Positions 1 to 11,844 of a stretch of DNA of 64,000 bases are shown in pieces. Position numbers and translations under genes: made by a program. Where the stretch lies: positions 138,640,738 to 138,704,737 of the forward strand of contig OY821520.1 of the NCBI GenBank assembly GCA_963682025.1, in the 5' to 3' direction. Numbering within the stretch: position 1 is the stretch's first letter; the number at the start of each line of letters is the position of its first letter. Source of the DNA: Cordilura impudica (taxonomy: Eukaryota; Arthropoda; Insecta; Diptera; Scathophagidae). The notes beneath the pieces are model-generated. The model did not search any database and was not told where the DNA came from. It saw only the letters and a program-made list of their open reading frames with translations.

Positions 1-529
1 ACTAATTATTACGAATAAAGGAATTTAAAATAATATTTCACTCAAATCACATATTTTTATTTTTTTTTTTTGCATATGACTGCCACAAATTTGTTTATGT
101 TCCACACAGTAGTGATGCCAGTCAAATCCAATTTATTTGAATTTCGAATTTTCTTTGGTGATGCCTAACTTATTTCAAAAAGAGAAGTCATTCTTAATTG
201 AATGAAATTGAAGAATAAAAACAATTAAATGAACAAGTAAATTATTTTAAAAGAAAATATTTTTTTTTTACATTCTTTATAATCTTAAGAAAAAACATGC
301 AAAAATTACTTGTTTTTTTGTGAAAGTGACTAAAGAACCATATGGCACCTCGGTTTCTAGATAACATATGGTACTGCAGCTAAACCATATGTTTCATGTC
401 ATTTGATAATAAAAAATATGATTTCGAAAAATACTTCGAAAATATAAAATTTGTGTTTTCAAAAAACCCAAAATTTCAATTTCATGTTATTTCAAATTCA
501 TTCTTATTCAAATAACAACGTTTCAAGAA
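1..529. other. AT-rich DNA, no gene seen
   Basis: Only homopolymer-rich AT sequence with short imperfect CATATGGT repeats near 340-390. I see no coding exon, RNA gene or complete element here. Confidence 0.5.
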
Positions 530-690
530 CAGGGCTGTATATGAAAAATTAATCAGTTCTCTACTTTTAAATGCTATATCCATATTTTAATAGCCTAGGG
601 TTTCGGAAAAAAAATATGACCCCACCATTAACCCTTTTGGAATTTCGATCACATAAGACCCCAAGCTAATACCGTTGAATTTTTAAAAGC
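530..690. repeat. Fragment of the interior of the long-TIR element found at 55983-58500
   Basis: The stretch around 590-650 (TAGCCTAGGGTTTCGG, then a block with ATGACCCC and TTAACCCTTTTGGAAT) matches 56685-56740 closely in the same orientation. Neither long inverted arm of the larger element is present, so this is a solo interior fragment. Confidence 0.5.
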
Positions 691-904
691 CTAGTAAAAT
701 AAGACGAGCATAGATTTACCAGGAAATCAGTATTTTTCTCTAAGATCACTAGTTTTGGGCTATGCGAATTAATAAGGACAACGTGTCACATTTCGATAAG
801 AAACATAAAAGATATTGAAGTGTTCTTTTGTATATGACAGAATAAAGAAAAGTTTTGTTAGTTGAAATTTAATTCAAATATTTGTTTTCATTTACTAGCC
901 TAAT

Positions 905-1500
905 ATGGGTAGATCTAAGCAGTACGACTGTGTGATTCGACAAAATTTTGAAGATTTGTTTAGCGCAGGAATTCTTATAGAAAGGTGTCAAAGATACTCA
1001 CGAGTTCCAAAACCATTGTTTTTGGTTAAATGGGAACCCCAAGAAGGAAATATGTGGTATAAAAAAATCAAAAATTACACCTACATGGAAAAAAATCATT
1101 GGGCTCTGTCTGGAAAAAAATCCCTTTACATCTTTTAAACAGAGAAGAAACGACTTAAATATTGATACTGATACATAACCAATTCGCAAAAAACTTGGGT
1201 CGTAAAAACCTTAAATCTCGAAGCACTAGAATAATACCCATATTGTCAAGAAGAACGTACAACAAAGATTACAATTTTGTTGAAAAGCATGTCACAAACT
1301 GGCCAAAAAAAAAAATGGCGAAATATTCACTGGTCTGACGCAACCAAAATGAATTTGTTTAACTGAGATTAAGTTTTTCATCACGTAAGACCTGCTAACA
1401 CAGCGTACAACCCCAAGTTTACTGGGACCGCTACATCGTTTACAGCGTATTATGTTGAAATTCTTGAAAACGCAATCAATGCCTGAATTGGCTCTCATTA
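905..1500 (+). pseudogene. Decayed Tc1-family transposase
   Basis: A 77-codon open stretch begins with MGRSKQYDC, the kind of N-terminus seen in Tc1 helix-turn-helix domains. About 150 bases further on, other frames give NWPKKKWRNIHWSDATKMN, which matches the segment carrying the first catalytic aspartate of Tc1 transposases (compare KKWRKILWSDETKINLFG in the intact copy at 8892-9896). Stops and frameshifts separate the pieces, and the second and third acidic residues are not recoverable. Terminal repeats were not identified. This is an old, inactive copy. Confidence 0.65.
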
Positions 1501-2663
1501 AAGTTAAAAAAGTTGAAGTTTGGCTTTATTTGTGGTCTTCAGCCTACAAGATTAATAAAATATTATTTTTTTTTTTATATTTAAATTTTGTTTTATCAAA
1601 ATTCTTCTTACATTTTTAAGTAAACTCCCGTCTGTTTTGCAAGGGTAATTTTTTGAGGGAAAAAGCCAAATTCAAGTGCATTGAGAATAACTACTTTTTT
1701 CCCATCGAATTTTTTTCCGAATGAATTTTTATTCATAATAGGGGAAAAGGGAGAAGTGAGAAATTTCATGCGGAATTTTTGTTCAGAATGGGCTGAATAT
1801 AGTAAACCAACAGCGATGAAGCCTTTGCAACTATTCGTTTAACGCGATACCGGCATCAGTCTGTCAAAACTTGTTTGACTCAATACCTAGACAATGCCGA
1901 ACAGTCTTGAGCAATAAACATTAGACAAAGTATTAGACAAACTATAAACGTATAGAAATAGCAACTAGTGCAAATCTATTTTGTTTTGCATTTTTTATTA
2001 TTTTGTTCGAAAACCCGGTCTCCTCATTTTTTTTCATTCTTCTATATAAAATAAATAATTCATACAAAATCTTAACGGTATTTGTTTACCCTCATTTTAC
2101 TGTACCTATTATTTTTCACACAACTGTCACAGTGGGTGACAATACATTGGAAACGTTTATATTTGAATTAGATAATTTTGTTTTAATAATTCCAAATTGT
2201 GCTAAAATGTTTTTTAATCACTCTTTGGTGTGTTCTCTTTCGAAAGATTACAAATTTGTTAGAAAAAATACAATAAAAAAAATAGATATATAAATAGATA
2301 TAAATTTAATACACGACATACCTCTTTCATATTGATCTTCTTTAGTAAACTTCAGTGTCCCAATAGTTGTAGTATTCGATCTTCTAGAATCAACTGAAAT
2401 ATTATAATAAATACATTAATTCATTGATAAATTAAAAAATATATATAATGATTTGGGACGACACTTTTTGCGTACTGTAGTAAAACAACCCACAATTTTG
2501 TTTATATTTTTCTGATCTCCCTGCTCTCCTCCTCCTCCTCCCCCCATCTCATTTTTACAGTCTCTTTATGAATGAGAAAAAATAAACTGAAGTCTTGAAT
2601 AGCATTGCAAAGTTTTTTCAATGAATCTACATGAAGTTAAACTCAAGAGCAATTTTTTTTTTC
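1501..2663. other. AT-rich DNA, no gene seen
   Basis: There is a 96-codon open frame at 2003-2293, but its composition is that of the surrounding DNA and no domain or splice context supports it. A pyrimidine run (CTCCTCCTCCTCC) lies near 2527. Nothing else is recognisable. Confidence 0.45.
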
Positions 2664-3441
2664 TTAACCCTAGAACACACACCCGGATTCAAATGTATCC
2701 ACTTGCAACTTTGATGTGCTGTAACTCAGGAACGGCTTAACTTAGGGCATAGATCTAGGAAATATAAGTAATTTATAATATTTTAAGGGCTATTTGATCA
2801 AATTTGGATCAGTGGTTCAGGAGCTACGAGCTTCCAAAGTCGACACCTACGTAATGGGATAGCCAAATGTTGTTTTTCATATTTCTGATGAATACAAAAC
2901 AAAATTGTTGTGTAGTCTAACATGAAACAAGCATTTCAACGTTTAAAGTGGCCAAATATTCTACTTGGGGTCAAATCGCCTCATTCGATATCGAGTAAAA
3001 TCAAACGAAATTCCATATTTTTATTTATTATTTAAAGAAGACGGACAAACTCTCGACAACGATTCGCTTTTCTTCTTAACCAGAGGTCATAATTCTTCAA
3101 CTATGACAAAGAAAAATTATTCTTAGTATTTTATTTTGGAAATTAAACAAATGATTTCGATAGAAAAATTTCGATAACGAAAGCGGTGATTTGGCCCCTG
3201 GTTCAAAAGATATAAGCAAAAGAGTGCATGCAGGCAACTATTATGTAGGTACCAAATTGAAGTGAAAAATCAGTTTTTGCAGTATTTGGATTTTCCAAGT
3301 GTTGTTTTTGCAACATTTGGCTGTCCCATGCCTGTGACCTTTTTGTCTATATCTCTTGAATCAGGTAGAATATTTATAGGTACAAACGTATCCCGGGTGT
3401 GTGTTCTCGTAGAAAACGTTGGGTATGCATCGTAGGGTTAA
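2664..3441. repeat. Non-autonomous inverted-repeat element with TTAACCCTA tips
   Basis: The left end reads TTAACCCTA then GAACACACACCCGGAT. The right end read in reverse is TTAACCCTA, about 28 extra bases, then GAACACACACCCGGGAT. These inverted ends enclose about 780 bases without a coding frame. A smaller MITE (2967-3198) sits inside and must be younger. Family unknown. Confidence 0.55.
2967..3198. mobile_element. MITE of about 230 bp, copy 1
   Basis: It starts GGGGTCAAATCGCC and ends in the near-complement GGTGATTTGGCCCC. The inverted ends extend inward through CATTCGATATCGAG and CTCGATAT-like matches for about 40 bases. A second copy is at 14466-14689 in a nonA intron. There is no coding capacity. 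Confidence 0.7.
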
Positions 3442-3462
3442 ATATATATGTACATATATATA

Positions 3463-4782
3463 CGGTCTAAAAAAAAAAAATAGCGCCAATGACCAAGTCC
3501 TTGTTCATGATAGTGAAAAAAATATTTTGTGCGTATTATTTGAAAGTAAATATGCAATACTGTTTTAATAAGTATATTCTCCCTAAGGGTACTTACATTT
3601 TCCAATGATCTTAATTATTTAAAAAAAAAAAAACTGTCATTAAAATAGCAAATGACAAAAACTTTTTTTAAAAAAATTAATTAAAAATTAATTAATTAAA
3701 TTAACCAATTAATTAAAAATTGATGAAATAAAAGTATAAAAAACTGAAGGTAAAGATGTTTTTATTAAAAAGAAAATAATATAACATATTTGTTTTTTTC
3801 AAAGAAATGGGATATTGAAAGCATTGTTCACCATAAAAAATTGTTTCTGAGCACAAATCATATTATGAAATAAAAAAATTGTTAGGGAGCTCTAATAAAA
3901 TGATTTAAAATGTAATAAAATGTACTCAAAAATCTGAAACACAACCAAGTTTTGTCACCATTAATGGTTAAGCGTTTGGTCAGACAATGCTAGAAGACCC
4001 CATTTATGCCAGCTACAGAGCTTAAAAAATGAGCTGTGTTGAAACTTTTTGTCGGAGATCGCGAGACAATAACTTGAATGCCTGTAGTCCTCGAAAAGTA
4101 CCCCTGCTCTCACGTAAGCAAGTTGCAAAACGTTTGGAGTCATTTGGATTGGCCAGCTGAAAAGTTGAGAAATGTTTTCAAGACAGATGAATCCAAAGTT
4201 GTTTTATTTAGAGGCAAAGCATCGTGTTCTTACGTCAGAAGACCCCTTCTTTAAACGCTGAATTCAATTTAAAATTCACAACAAAAACCATTAACATTAT
4301 GGTATGAGAGTGCTTTTCCTATTATGTTGTGGGACCCATATATGGATCAGAACAATCATGGATAAGACTGTTGACGTTAATATCCTCCAGGAAATAATGC
4401 TACCATATGTTTCTGAGGAAATGCCGCTGGTTTGGGTCTTGCAGCTAGACAATGACCCGAAACATACCAGCAAACTTACAAAAAAAAAAAAAAAAAAAAA
4501 AGTGGTTTCAGGACAAAATCTAAATCCAATCGATAATTTATGGACAGATATAAAGAAGGGAGTAGTAAGAAGCACTTTGGATGCCTGTTCAGCAAATCTG
4601 GAACTCAATTTCGAAGGAGAGGTGCCTAAATCTGGTGAAATAGAAGCAAAAACGTTTAATATTATTTCACAGTCTTGTATCTTATGACAAGTATTCAATG
4701 AAATCAGTTTGACCTATTTAAATAAAAATATCTAACGAAGAACTTTTTATATCCTGGTGCTATTTTTTTTTTGACCGCAGCT
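3463..4782 (+). mobile_element. Degenerate Tc1 element
   Basis: The left end CGGTCTAAAAA...TAGCGCC and the right end GGTGCTATTTTTTTTTTGACC are inverted matches, with a CAGCTG tip only at the right. Between them are recognisable but shattered transposase segments on the plus strand. The element is about 1.3 kb, shorter than the usual 1.6 kb, so it has lost sequence. Confidence 0.7.
4164..4687 (+). pseudogene. Tc1 transposase remnant
   Basis: Pieces in order are LRNVFKTDESKVVLF (first catalytic Asp region), then EEMPLVWVLQLDNDPKHTSK (second Asp region), then LNPIDNLWTDIKK, where the position of the usual glutamate in PIEN is Asp. About 20 consecutive A residues (4481-4500) replace the sequence between the second and third motifs. 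Stops and frame changes make it non-functional. Confidence 0.75.
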
Positions 4783-7700
4783 GTACATATATAAATCCAT
4801 CTATTTATATATATAAATATAAATAAAAATACTTTTTTGCACAAACTTTAATGGCAACTGCAACAACGAACAGCAGTTAGAATTAACTTTTGTTTTGAAA
4901 CAACACAAGTAGTTCATTTATAAGTGCATCATAGCGCACTTAAGGGGGGAGAGGTTTCACAAAAATTTCAAGAACGTAATTCACAGTACAAACTGATGAC
5001 CTTTGTCTTGATTGAAAATTTTTTTAAAGTGATCAACACAACTTATTCAATCAGAAATGGAGAATTTTTTTTTTAGAAACACACAGTTCTCAGATATGCC
5101 ATTATTAAACAGAATCAAAAATTCCACATAAAAGCTATAAAGTAAATTATCGATATAAATTCTTAGTATAATAAAGTATATACCACCCCCAACAATAAAA
5201 TCGTCCAAGATCAAAATTCCCAAAAATTGTTACCCCATAGTACAAAGTTACATATTATGTATAGAATGATTGATTGTTCCCAAGAAAAAATTTATATATT
5301 CCCACACACAAACAGTTTGGCATATCTGAGCTAAGAAAAAGGGAGAGATCTTTAATTGAAGATTGAATGTCGACTTTTTGTTAAAAAAAAAAAAAATGAG
5401 TTTGCTAATATTTCGCCTATAAAATTGGTATGCTGCTAGCTAGCTACCTTTAATACAGTTGAAAATTTGGAATAAAAATGCGATATTAGCAAGAAATTAA
5501 GTACCTACTTAAACGATAAGATATAAGATTTTCATCTAAATTATTCAAAACAGTTTTGGTATTTTTATTGCGGTATATCTATGAATAAGTTTTCAACTAT
5601 CAATTCGATAATCATCTCAGTGTTTAAGTAACAACGAGGAATACGTCAATATTAATATATATCCAATTCGTGTTGTATTAACAACACATCTCATTGTGTT
5701 TAAAAGTGTAACTGCTTTATTCAAAACATTTGAATTTAAATACAATTAAGTTGTAATATTAAAAAAAAAAAAAAACAATTGTATTTTCACTGCTTCTTCA
5801 TATGTATACCGCATTATAAAAAATCCAATTTTTTTTATATGTATAAGCATATTTTTAAAAACTAAACAATTTATAATTTTTCATTAATTCTTACCTCATT
5901 TAGAAATTATATTTTATTAAATATAGACTTTTAGGAGGAACAGTATACCAATACTGCTGATTGGAGTAGTAGACATCAGTAATTTCGTTATTAATATAAC
6001 ACAACAAAAGCAAACAGATGAATTTCGAGTATCCAAATGTCCATCAAAATATCATATATTTTATATCCATAATAATTATACACAATAGCGCAGTTCCGAA
6101 GTTATGTTATAATTCCAGATTCTACACCATATTTGGCGGCATAATCTTGTAGAAATGTTTCGATTTTTTATTTTCAACACTACTGTAAAACTCTAGACCT
6201 AAAAAGAAGTTTGCACAATACAACCAACCAACACACAACATTAACGAGCCCCTAAACATGCAAAAATGAATGAAAGCACCTCTATAATAATTATTCAAAT
6301 TTTATCAACGGCGATAGCTAATTCTCAAGTTAATCGTCTCATTCCTGCGGTCTGTCAGAATATTCTCTTTTGGATAGATAAATCAATATTCATCAGAGAG
6401 AATAACCCTCAAAAGAAATTTTTTATATACTGAATATACTAAACAAAATTGCCACTTTTTTTAATTTTAATTGCTATTTAATTAAAGTGCTATATTTATT
6501 TTTAGTCGTAAAGAACTGAGTTTCAATTTTTTACAAGTTTTTAAAATTATTTAGTTTGACAAGAACACACTTTTAGTCAATCCTATTAGTAGTAGTGAAC
6601 TGGCTACTTTACTGAACATATTCACATTTTCTTTTTACAAATCTTAAATGTAAATGTGAAGATATATTCCTTTTATTTTTAGGCCTTAATATATTTTAGT
6701 TTGATCTAAAAAGAAATTTGCATTTCGAAAGAAATATTTAGAAATTGACGAAAACAACCGAAATTGATGATACTTATGTTAAAATTTCATTTATAACAGA
6801 GAAACAGTATTTTTTAGATAAAAGTTAGAAGAATAACTATTTCTGATCTGATATTTACTCTTAAATTTACATAAAGTAATTTGTGTGATCATTTTTTTAA
6901 TGGTTATTCTCAAACTGCTAGGAAAAACTAATCTGTTAACTAAAGATATATCACTGGAGTCTATAATATGTAGACCCACACACAAATTCGAAGTTCATGT
7001 TATAATAGTACTCTAAATATTTATTGAACTTTGTATGGAAGGTGGGGTGGCACGCCCACTAATTCGATCCCGTCAATTTTTTTTTTGGTAAAAACTACGC
7101 ACTTTTATAATTAATGAAGACAATAAATTTCAAGACTCGCTACTCGCGCTATGTCATGATAAATATTTTCTTTGTAAATTTAATTTAAAAAAAAAACAGA
7201 TCTGGAACTGAACATATATATGTATGTATCTTAGCTTCGTAGCTCTTTTAGTCCCGGAGACCATTCATTACAAACACACCAGAGCGATGTTATATATAAA
7301 GATAAAAAGACCACAAATAATGCAAAACATTGTTGTCAAACCAAATTATTACTTTAAAACACAAATGGCAGAATTTATGAAAAAAACTTGAGGAAAATAG
7401 AAATCAAGTAAAGCCAAGTATTTTTAGTTCTCGCGAATAGCCTGCATATCTACAAAGAAGACAAGTAACCATAAAAGAAAATCTATGGATACATACCGAA
7501 GTTATTACCAATTATTTATGCAAAAGCATAATTATTATTGTTCTTTATTAATCTATTCGATCCCACCGTACTTGAGTACAAAAAAAAAAAAAAAACGTCA
7601 ATTCTGTGATGCTATATCTCACATGTTACTATTTTTTTGTAGTTTTTTGTTATACATATTAAAGAGTGTGAAGAATTAATATATTGAAATGGAAAAAAAA

Positions 7701-8558
7701 AAAAAAAAAATTTTTTTACGGTAATTTGTATTCTTTTTTTTTTACTTTTCATTGCAATTTGCTTGAAATTTATCAGTGTCAAATTGAAATGAAAAACAAA
7801 TTTAAACACATCTACATTTAAATATTAAAAATAAAATTATAAGGAAATTGTAGTTTTTTTTTTCTTGGTAAGCATATGTATTTAAAGTTAGCTTAATGCA
7901 GCAACTTTTGCATCTATATTGTCTCATTGTACTCGTATGAGTACAGGCTATAAACACTTTTCCAAAAACTTTTTTTTTATTTTATTCATTTTATTATTAT
8001 TTGAGTATTACTAAGATGAATATTACAAAAAGAAATGCGATTTTGTTGTTTTTAAGATGTTCGGAATCTAATGGGTTAATAAGCGTACGTATTTTAAAAT
8101 AATTTTCGCAGAGTACAGGTTGTAAAAAAAAATCATATTGATAGCTATTAAAATTGGTGAATTGGTGAAAATCGATGCGTTTTCAGACCTAGTGAGTTCA
8201 CTTATGTAGTTCAAAAACATATACAATCCAAAAAAAAAATGTTAAATGTACTGCGCTTAAAAGTCATTAGATAGGTACATCTGGGAAGGCTGCTTTACAC
8301 AGAAAAAAATAATGTGAAGTGAACGTTTACATAACCAGTATGAAGAATCGAGCATGACTATTTTCCACAACTGTTTCGTTAGAAGTGTGAATATATTCAC
8401 ACATACGAAATTGGACAGTGCATTTTAAACAAAACTTTTTCATTTAGATTGATTTCCTTAAAAAATATTTCTTAGTTTTTTTTTTCATTTTTTTTTCCCT
8501 AAACTTTACTAATTAAAAGGTGGTGAGCATGAATTAGAATATGGAATATATTCATATA
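4783..8558. other. AT-rich intergenic DNA, no gene seen
   Basis: I read both strands and found only short open frames of the local AT composition. Near 7038-7062 a GC-richer patch (GGTGGGGTGGCACGCCCAC) resembles internal sequence of DINE-type repeats, but no ends are visible. A small palindrome GTACTCGTATGAGTAC lies at about 7929. Confidence 0.45.
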
Positions 8559-10190
8559 CACATATGGTCAAAAAAATAAGTACACCTGCTTATTTTTTCT
8601 TTGTATGTAATTTTGGTTACTTTAACACAAAGTAAACATGGCAATTATTTTTTCTTTAAATAACTATAATATGGCAATGCCTTTAAAAGTAAAAACAAAA
8701 CTGGGGCTTCCCCATTATTTTCATTGTGTGTTAGTTTTGTGCAGATGTGTTTTCAGTACTTGGTCAAAATAATAAATACATTGCTGAATTCTTTAATATT
8801 TTCGAAGTCTACTCTATTTTTTTGAAAAGGCTAGTTATTGCACTGTTGTTAATCTCTATTTATAAAGAAATATTTGGAAAAACTATCAGCGATGGGTCGA
8901 AAAAGTCATTGTTCATCGGAGGAGAGAAGAATTGTTTCAAGACTAAGAGAAAGTGGCAAAAGTCTACGTTCTGTAGCAGAAATTATGAATCGATCGCTAT
9001 TTTTTGTACAAAATGCTTTAAAGCCTAAAAATACCCTCGAAACTCGCGGAAGACCCAAGAAAACATCAAAAACAACAGATATCCTTATTGTAACTCTTGC
9101 GAAGAAGGACCCATTTGTGTCTTCAAGATCGATTTCAGCAGATATTGGAAATGTAATTTCATCGCGAACGGTTCGTCGTAGACTACAAAAAGCTGGTTTA
9201 CCAGGACGGATAGCCAGAAGAGTCCCTCTGCTTAGACAAAAAAATTTAAAGGCTAGGTTGGCGTTTGCAAGAAGACATTCCAATTGGTCCGGAGCAGATG
9301 GTGAAAAAAAATGGCGAAAAATTTTGTGGAGCGATGAAACAAAAATTAATTTATTTGGAAACGACTGTGCCCGGAATGTTCGACGCCCTAAAGGTAAAGA
9401 ATTTCATGTTCGCTTTACAAAAAAGACTGTCAAGCACGGGGGCGGCAATATTATGGTATGGGGTTGTTTCTCGTGGTATGGTGTCGGTCCGATACATCGA
9501 ATTACCGACACTATGACCAGAATCCACTACAAAGACATATTGGAAAATACGATGTTGACCTATGCTGAGGAAAGTATGCCTCTTAGATGGATATTCCAGC
9601 AGGATAACGATCCAAAGCATACTTCTAAGTTGGTAAAGGATTGGTTCCAAGATAATCATGTGGCCCTTCTCGACTGGCCAAGTCAATCTCCGGACTTAAA
9701 CCCGATCGAAAATCTTTGGGGAGAGTTAAAACAAAGAATTGGAAAGGAGGTTTTTAAAAATAAGGATCAATTATGGGATTTTGTTAAAAAAACTTGGTAT
9801 GAAATACCAGTAGAGACCTGCAGGAAACTTATTGCCAGCATGCCAAAAAGAGTCAACAAAATAATTGAAAATAAGGGTGGATATACCGGCTTTTAACGAA
9901 CTCACCTTAAATCACTAAATTTAAAAAAAAAAACTTGAATTTTGTATTGTTTTGCTTATTTTAACTAAATGTACTTATTATTTTGTCCAATGTTTTTTGA
10001 TTAATTACTTACTTTTTGAATAAGACTGAATTTAATTTTTGTTTTTTGTTATTGTTTTAGTATTTATTTTATTTCTAATGTTATAACCAATCAAAATAGT
10101 ATTTGTTTTTTCTTTTAATTTTAATAAATTTTCGGCTACGAGCCTTTAAAAAAATTTTTCAGGCTGTACTTATTATTTTGACCATATGTG
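8559..10190 (+). mobile_element. Intact Tc1-family DNA transposon
   Basis: The two ends are inverted copies: CACATATGGTCAAAAAAATA at the left and, in reverse, CACATATGGTCAAAATAATA at the right, one mismatch over about 26 bases. Both ends are flanked by TA (8557-8558 and 10191-10192), the Tc1/mariner target duplication. The 1632-bp length is typical for a full-length Tc1, and a single uninterrupted transposase frame lies within. This is the least decayed transposon in the window, so the insertion is probably recent. Confidence 0.9.
8892..9896 (+). CDS. Tc1-family transposase, full length (DD34E)
   Basis: Cut-and-paste transposase expected to bind the terminal repeats of its own element and cleave and rejoin at TA sites in the nucleus. 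From the chosen start (MGRKSHC, the usual Tc1 type of N-terminus) it has 334 residues; an in-frame ATG six codons upstream (8874) gives 340. Visible in order are a paired helix-turn-helix region (residues about 5-110) with the GRPKK AT-hook-like linker near 53-57, then the catalytic core: Asp148 in WSDETK, Asp238 in QQDNDPKH, Glu273 in SPDLNPIENLW. Exactly 34 residues separate the second Asp and the Glu, the Tc1 signature. There are no stops or frameshifts. It is intronless and unrelated to the neighbouring nonA gene. Activity is plausible but not demonstrated. Confidence 0.93.
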   Translation: MGRKSHCSSEERRIVSRLRESGKSLRSVAEIMNRSLFFVQNALKPKNTLETRGRPKKTSKTTDILIVTLAKKDPFVSSRSISADIGNVISSRTVRRRLQKAGLPGRIARRVPLLRQKNLKARLAFARRHSNWSGADGEKKWRKILWSDETKINLFGNDCARNVRRPKGKEFHVRFTKKTVKHGGGNIMVWGCFSWYGVGPIHRITDTMTRIHYKDILENTMLTYAEESMPLRWIFQQDNDPKHTSKLVKDWFQDNHVALLDWPSQSPDLNPIENLWGELKQRIGKEVFKNKDQLWDFVKKTWYEIPVETCRKLIASMPKRVNKIIENKGGYTGF

Positions 10191-11706
10191 TACATACGTT
10201 AAGAAACGAAAATCGATGGAAGCAATTCGTACTATTTATGAACAAAATTTGTTTCTGTGCAGTACTAATGAGTTGAGAACAATGTTTACATTATTTGTAG
10301 CCTTTTTTTATCATATACATATATATATATTGATATCTCAAGTTAAGTTGTGTTCCAAACTCGAGATATGGTCTAAGAAGACTCCTTTATGAAATCTCAG
10401 ATGAAAATACTTTATAAATTACTGTTATATAATTGTGTTTTGTATGAAACACACTTTTATAGTTCATCATAATTGTCATGCCGTATGTGAAAAATCTCAA
10501 ACAATGACCCCACAAACACTGATATTTGACAATTATCATTTACCAAAGCTTTAAGACGTGATTTAAGACGAGAATAATGAAATAGTAGAAAATAAGTATC
10601 ATTAGCAACCAATTTACGTAAATCTTTGCTTAAACAAAAACCTCAAAAATTTTAGCGAAAATACGATACGACACGAACAACACATTCACACAAAATCCTT
10701 TTTGTCCAAACCCCATTCCAATACATTCCACAAAATTTGCACCATTTGAAATAGAAACAAATTATTTATTTAAATTAAGATACTCATTCATTTCTGAGTA
10801 AATTATGTTATGTTATTTTTATATAAGTATGTTTATTTAAAAACTAAGACGTTCATAAATGTCTACAGATTATAATTAAGATTTTTTAACACAATGAAAT
10901 TGTGTTCTTAAAATGTATACAGTCACAAGAGTAACAAAAAAAAAAAAAGAAATAAAAAAAAAACACCAAGCAAGATTAGGCCTTTGTTGACCAATGAATT
11001 TTGTGGTAAAATAAAATTTTGTTCAAATCTTTGACGGTTTTCTTTTCCTTAATTACTTAAGATTACATGAGAGATTTAAAATATGTTATAATGTTATGTT
11101 AATAATATTAATTATACATATGTTGGTATGTAATTTTTGTTTGTATTTTTATATATAGTGATACCGAGTGTTTTGTTGCAAGAATTGTGCAGAGTATGAA
11201 TAGATATAGATATTTCAATGAAATACGAAAAACACATCATTACGGCAACAACCGAATTCATATAAACAAGAAACGTTTATCCTCCTAATTAGTTAAAAAT
11301 AGATGTTGTTGCTCTTGCAAGGTGAAAACGAGTTACACAAAACCTCATCCTCAATACATAAATCATTATCCTAAATACTAATACTATATTTATTTAATTT
11401 AAGCATAGATGTTGTTGTTTCAAAGAAAAAAAAAAACTATTGTTGATTTCAACACAATACAACAAACACCCACCCAATTCCATCCATAATCAGATGAGAT
11501 GGAGAATATTATTCAATATTTGTTTTCTTTGTCTTTTGATGGTAAAACTTAATTTGTGTTGTATGCAAGTTGAATGCTTTTTTTTTGTTTTTTGTTTTTT
11601 TTTTTTAAATTGCAATTAATGCTCTTGACGACATCAAAATCATCTAAGACCGTAGCATCATTTTGTCAACATCTGTTGTGGTGGTTCGAACATTATCGAT
11701 TTCATC
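10191..11706. other. Downstream flank and probable 3' UTR of nonA
   Basis: The nonA stop codon is at 11707-11709 on the minus strand, so the part nearest 11700 should be 3' UTR. Several TTTATT/TTTAAT words on the plus strand (for example near 11390) could be polyadenylation signals, but I cannot choose one. No coding exon is seen. Confidence 0.4.
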
Positions 11707-11844
11707 TCAGAAACGTCTTCTGCGTTCCCATGGATTGTTGTTCCCAGCATTATTGTTGTTTCCTCCGCGTTGATTACCACGATTGCCATCAGCTCCACCA
11801 CCAACACCTTGGTTTTGGTTACCACCAAATTCAAATCCGAAATC
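11707..11844 (-). CDS. nonA: nonA terminal coding exon 5
   Basis: Acceptor CCTTTATATAG; 45 codons from DFGFEFGGNQNQG to NNPWERRRRF followed by TGA (11709-11707). Phase 0 agrees with exon 4. Confidence 0.9.
   Translation of the reverse strand, partial: DFGFEFGGNQNQGVGGGADGNRGNQRGGNNNNAGNNNPWERRRRF

Noticed and set aside
8906..9283. 125-codon minus-strand frame in the Tc1 element
   Set aside because: Antisense of the transposase with no independent support.
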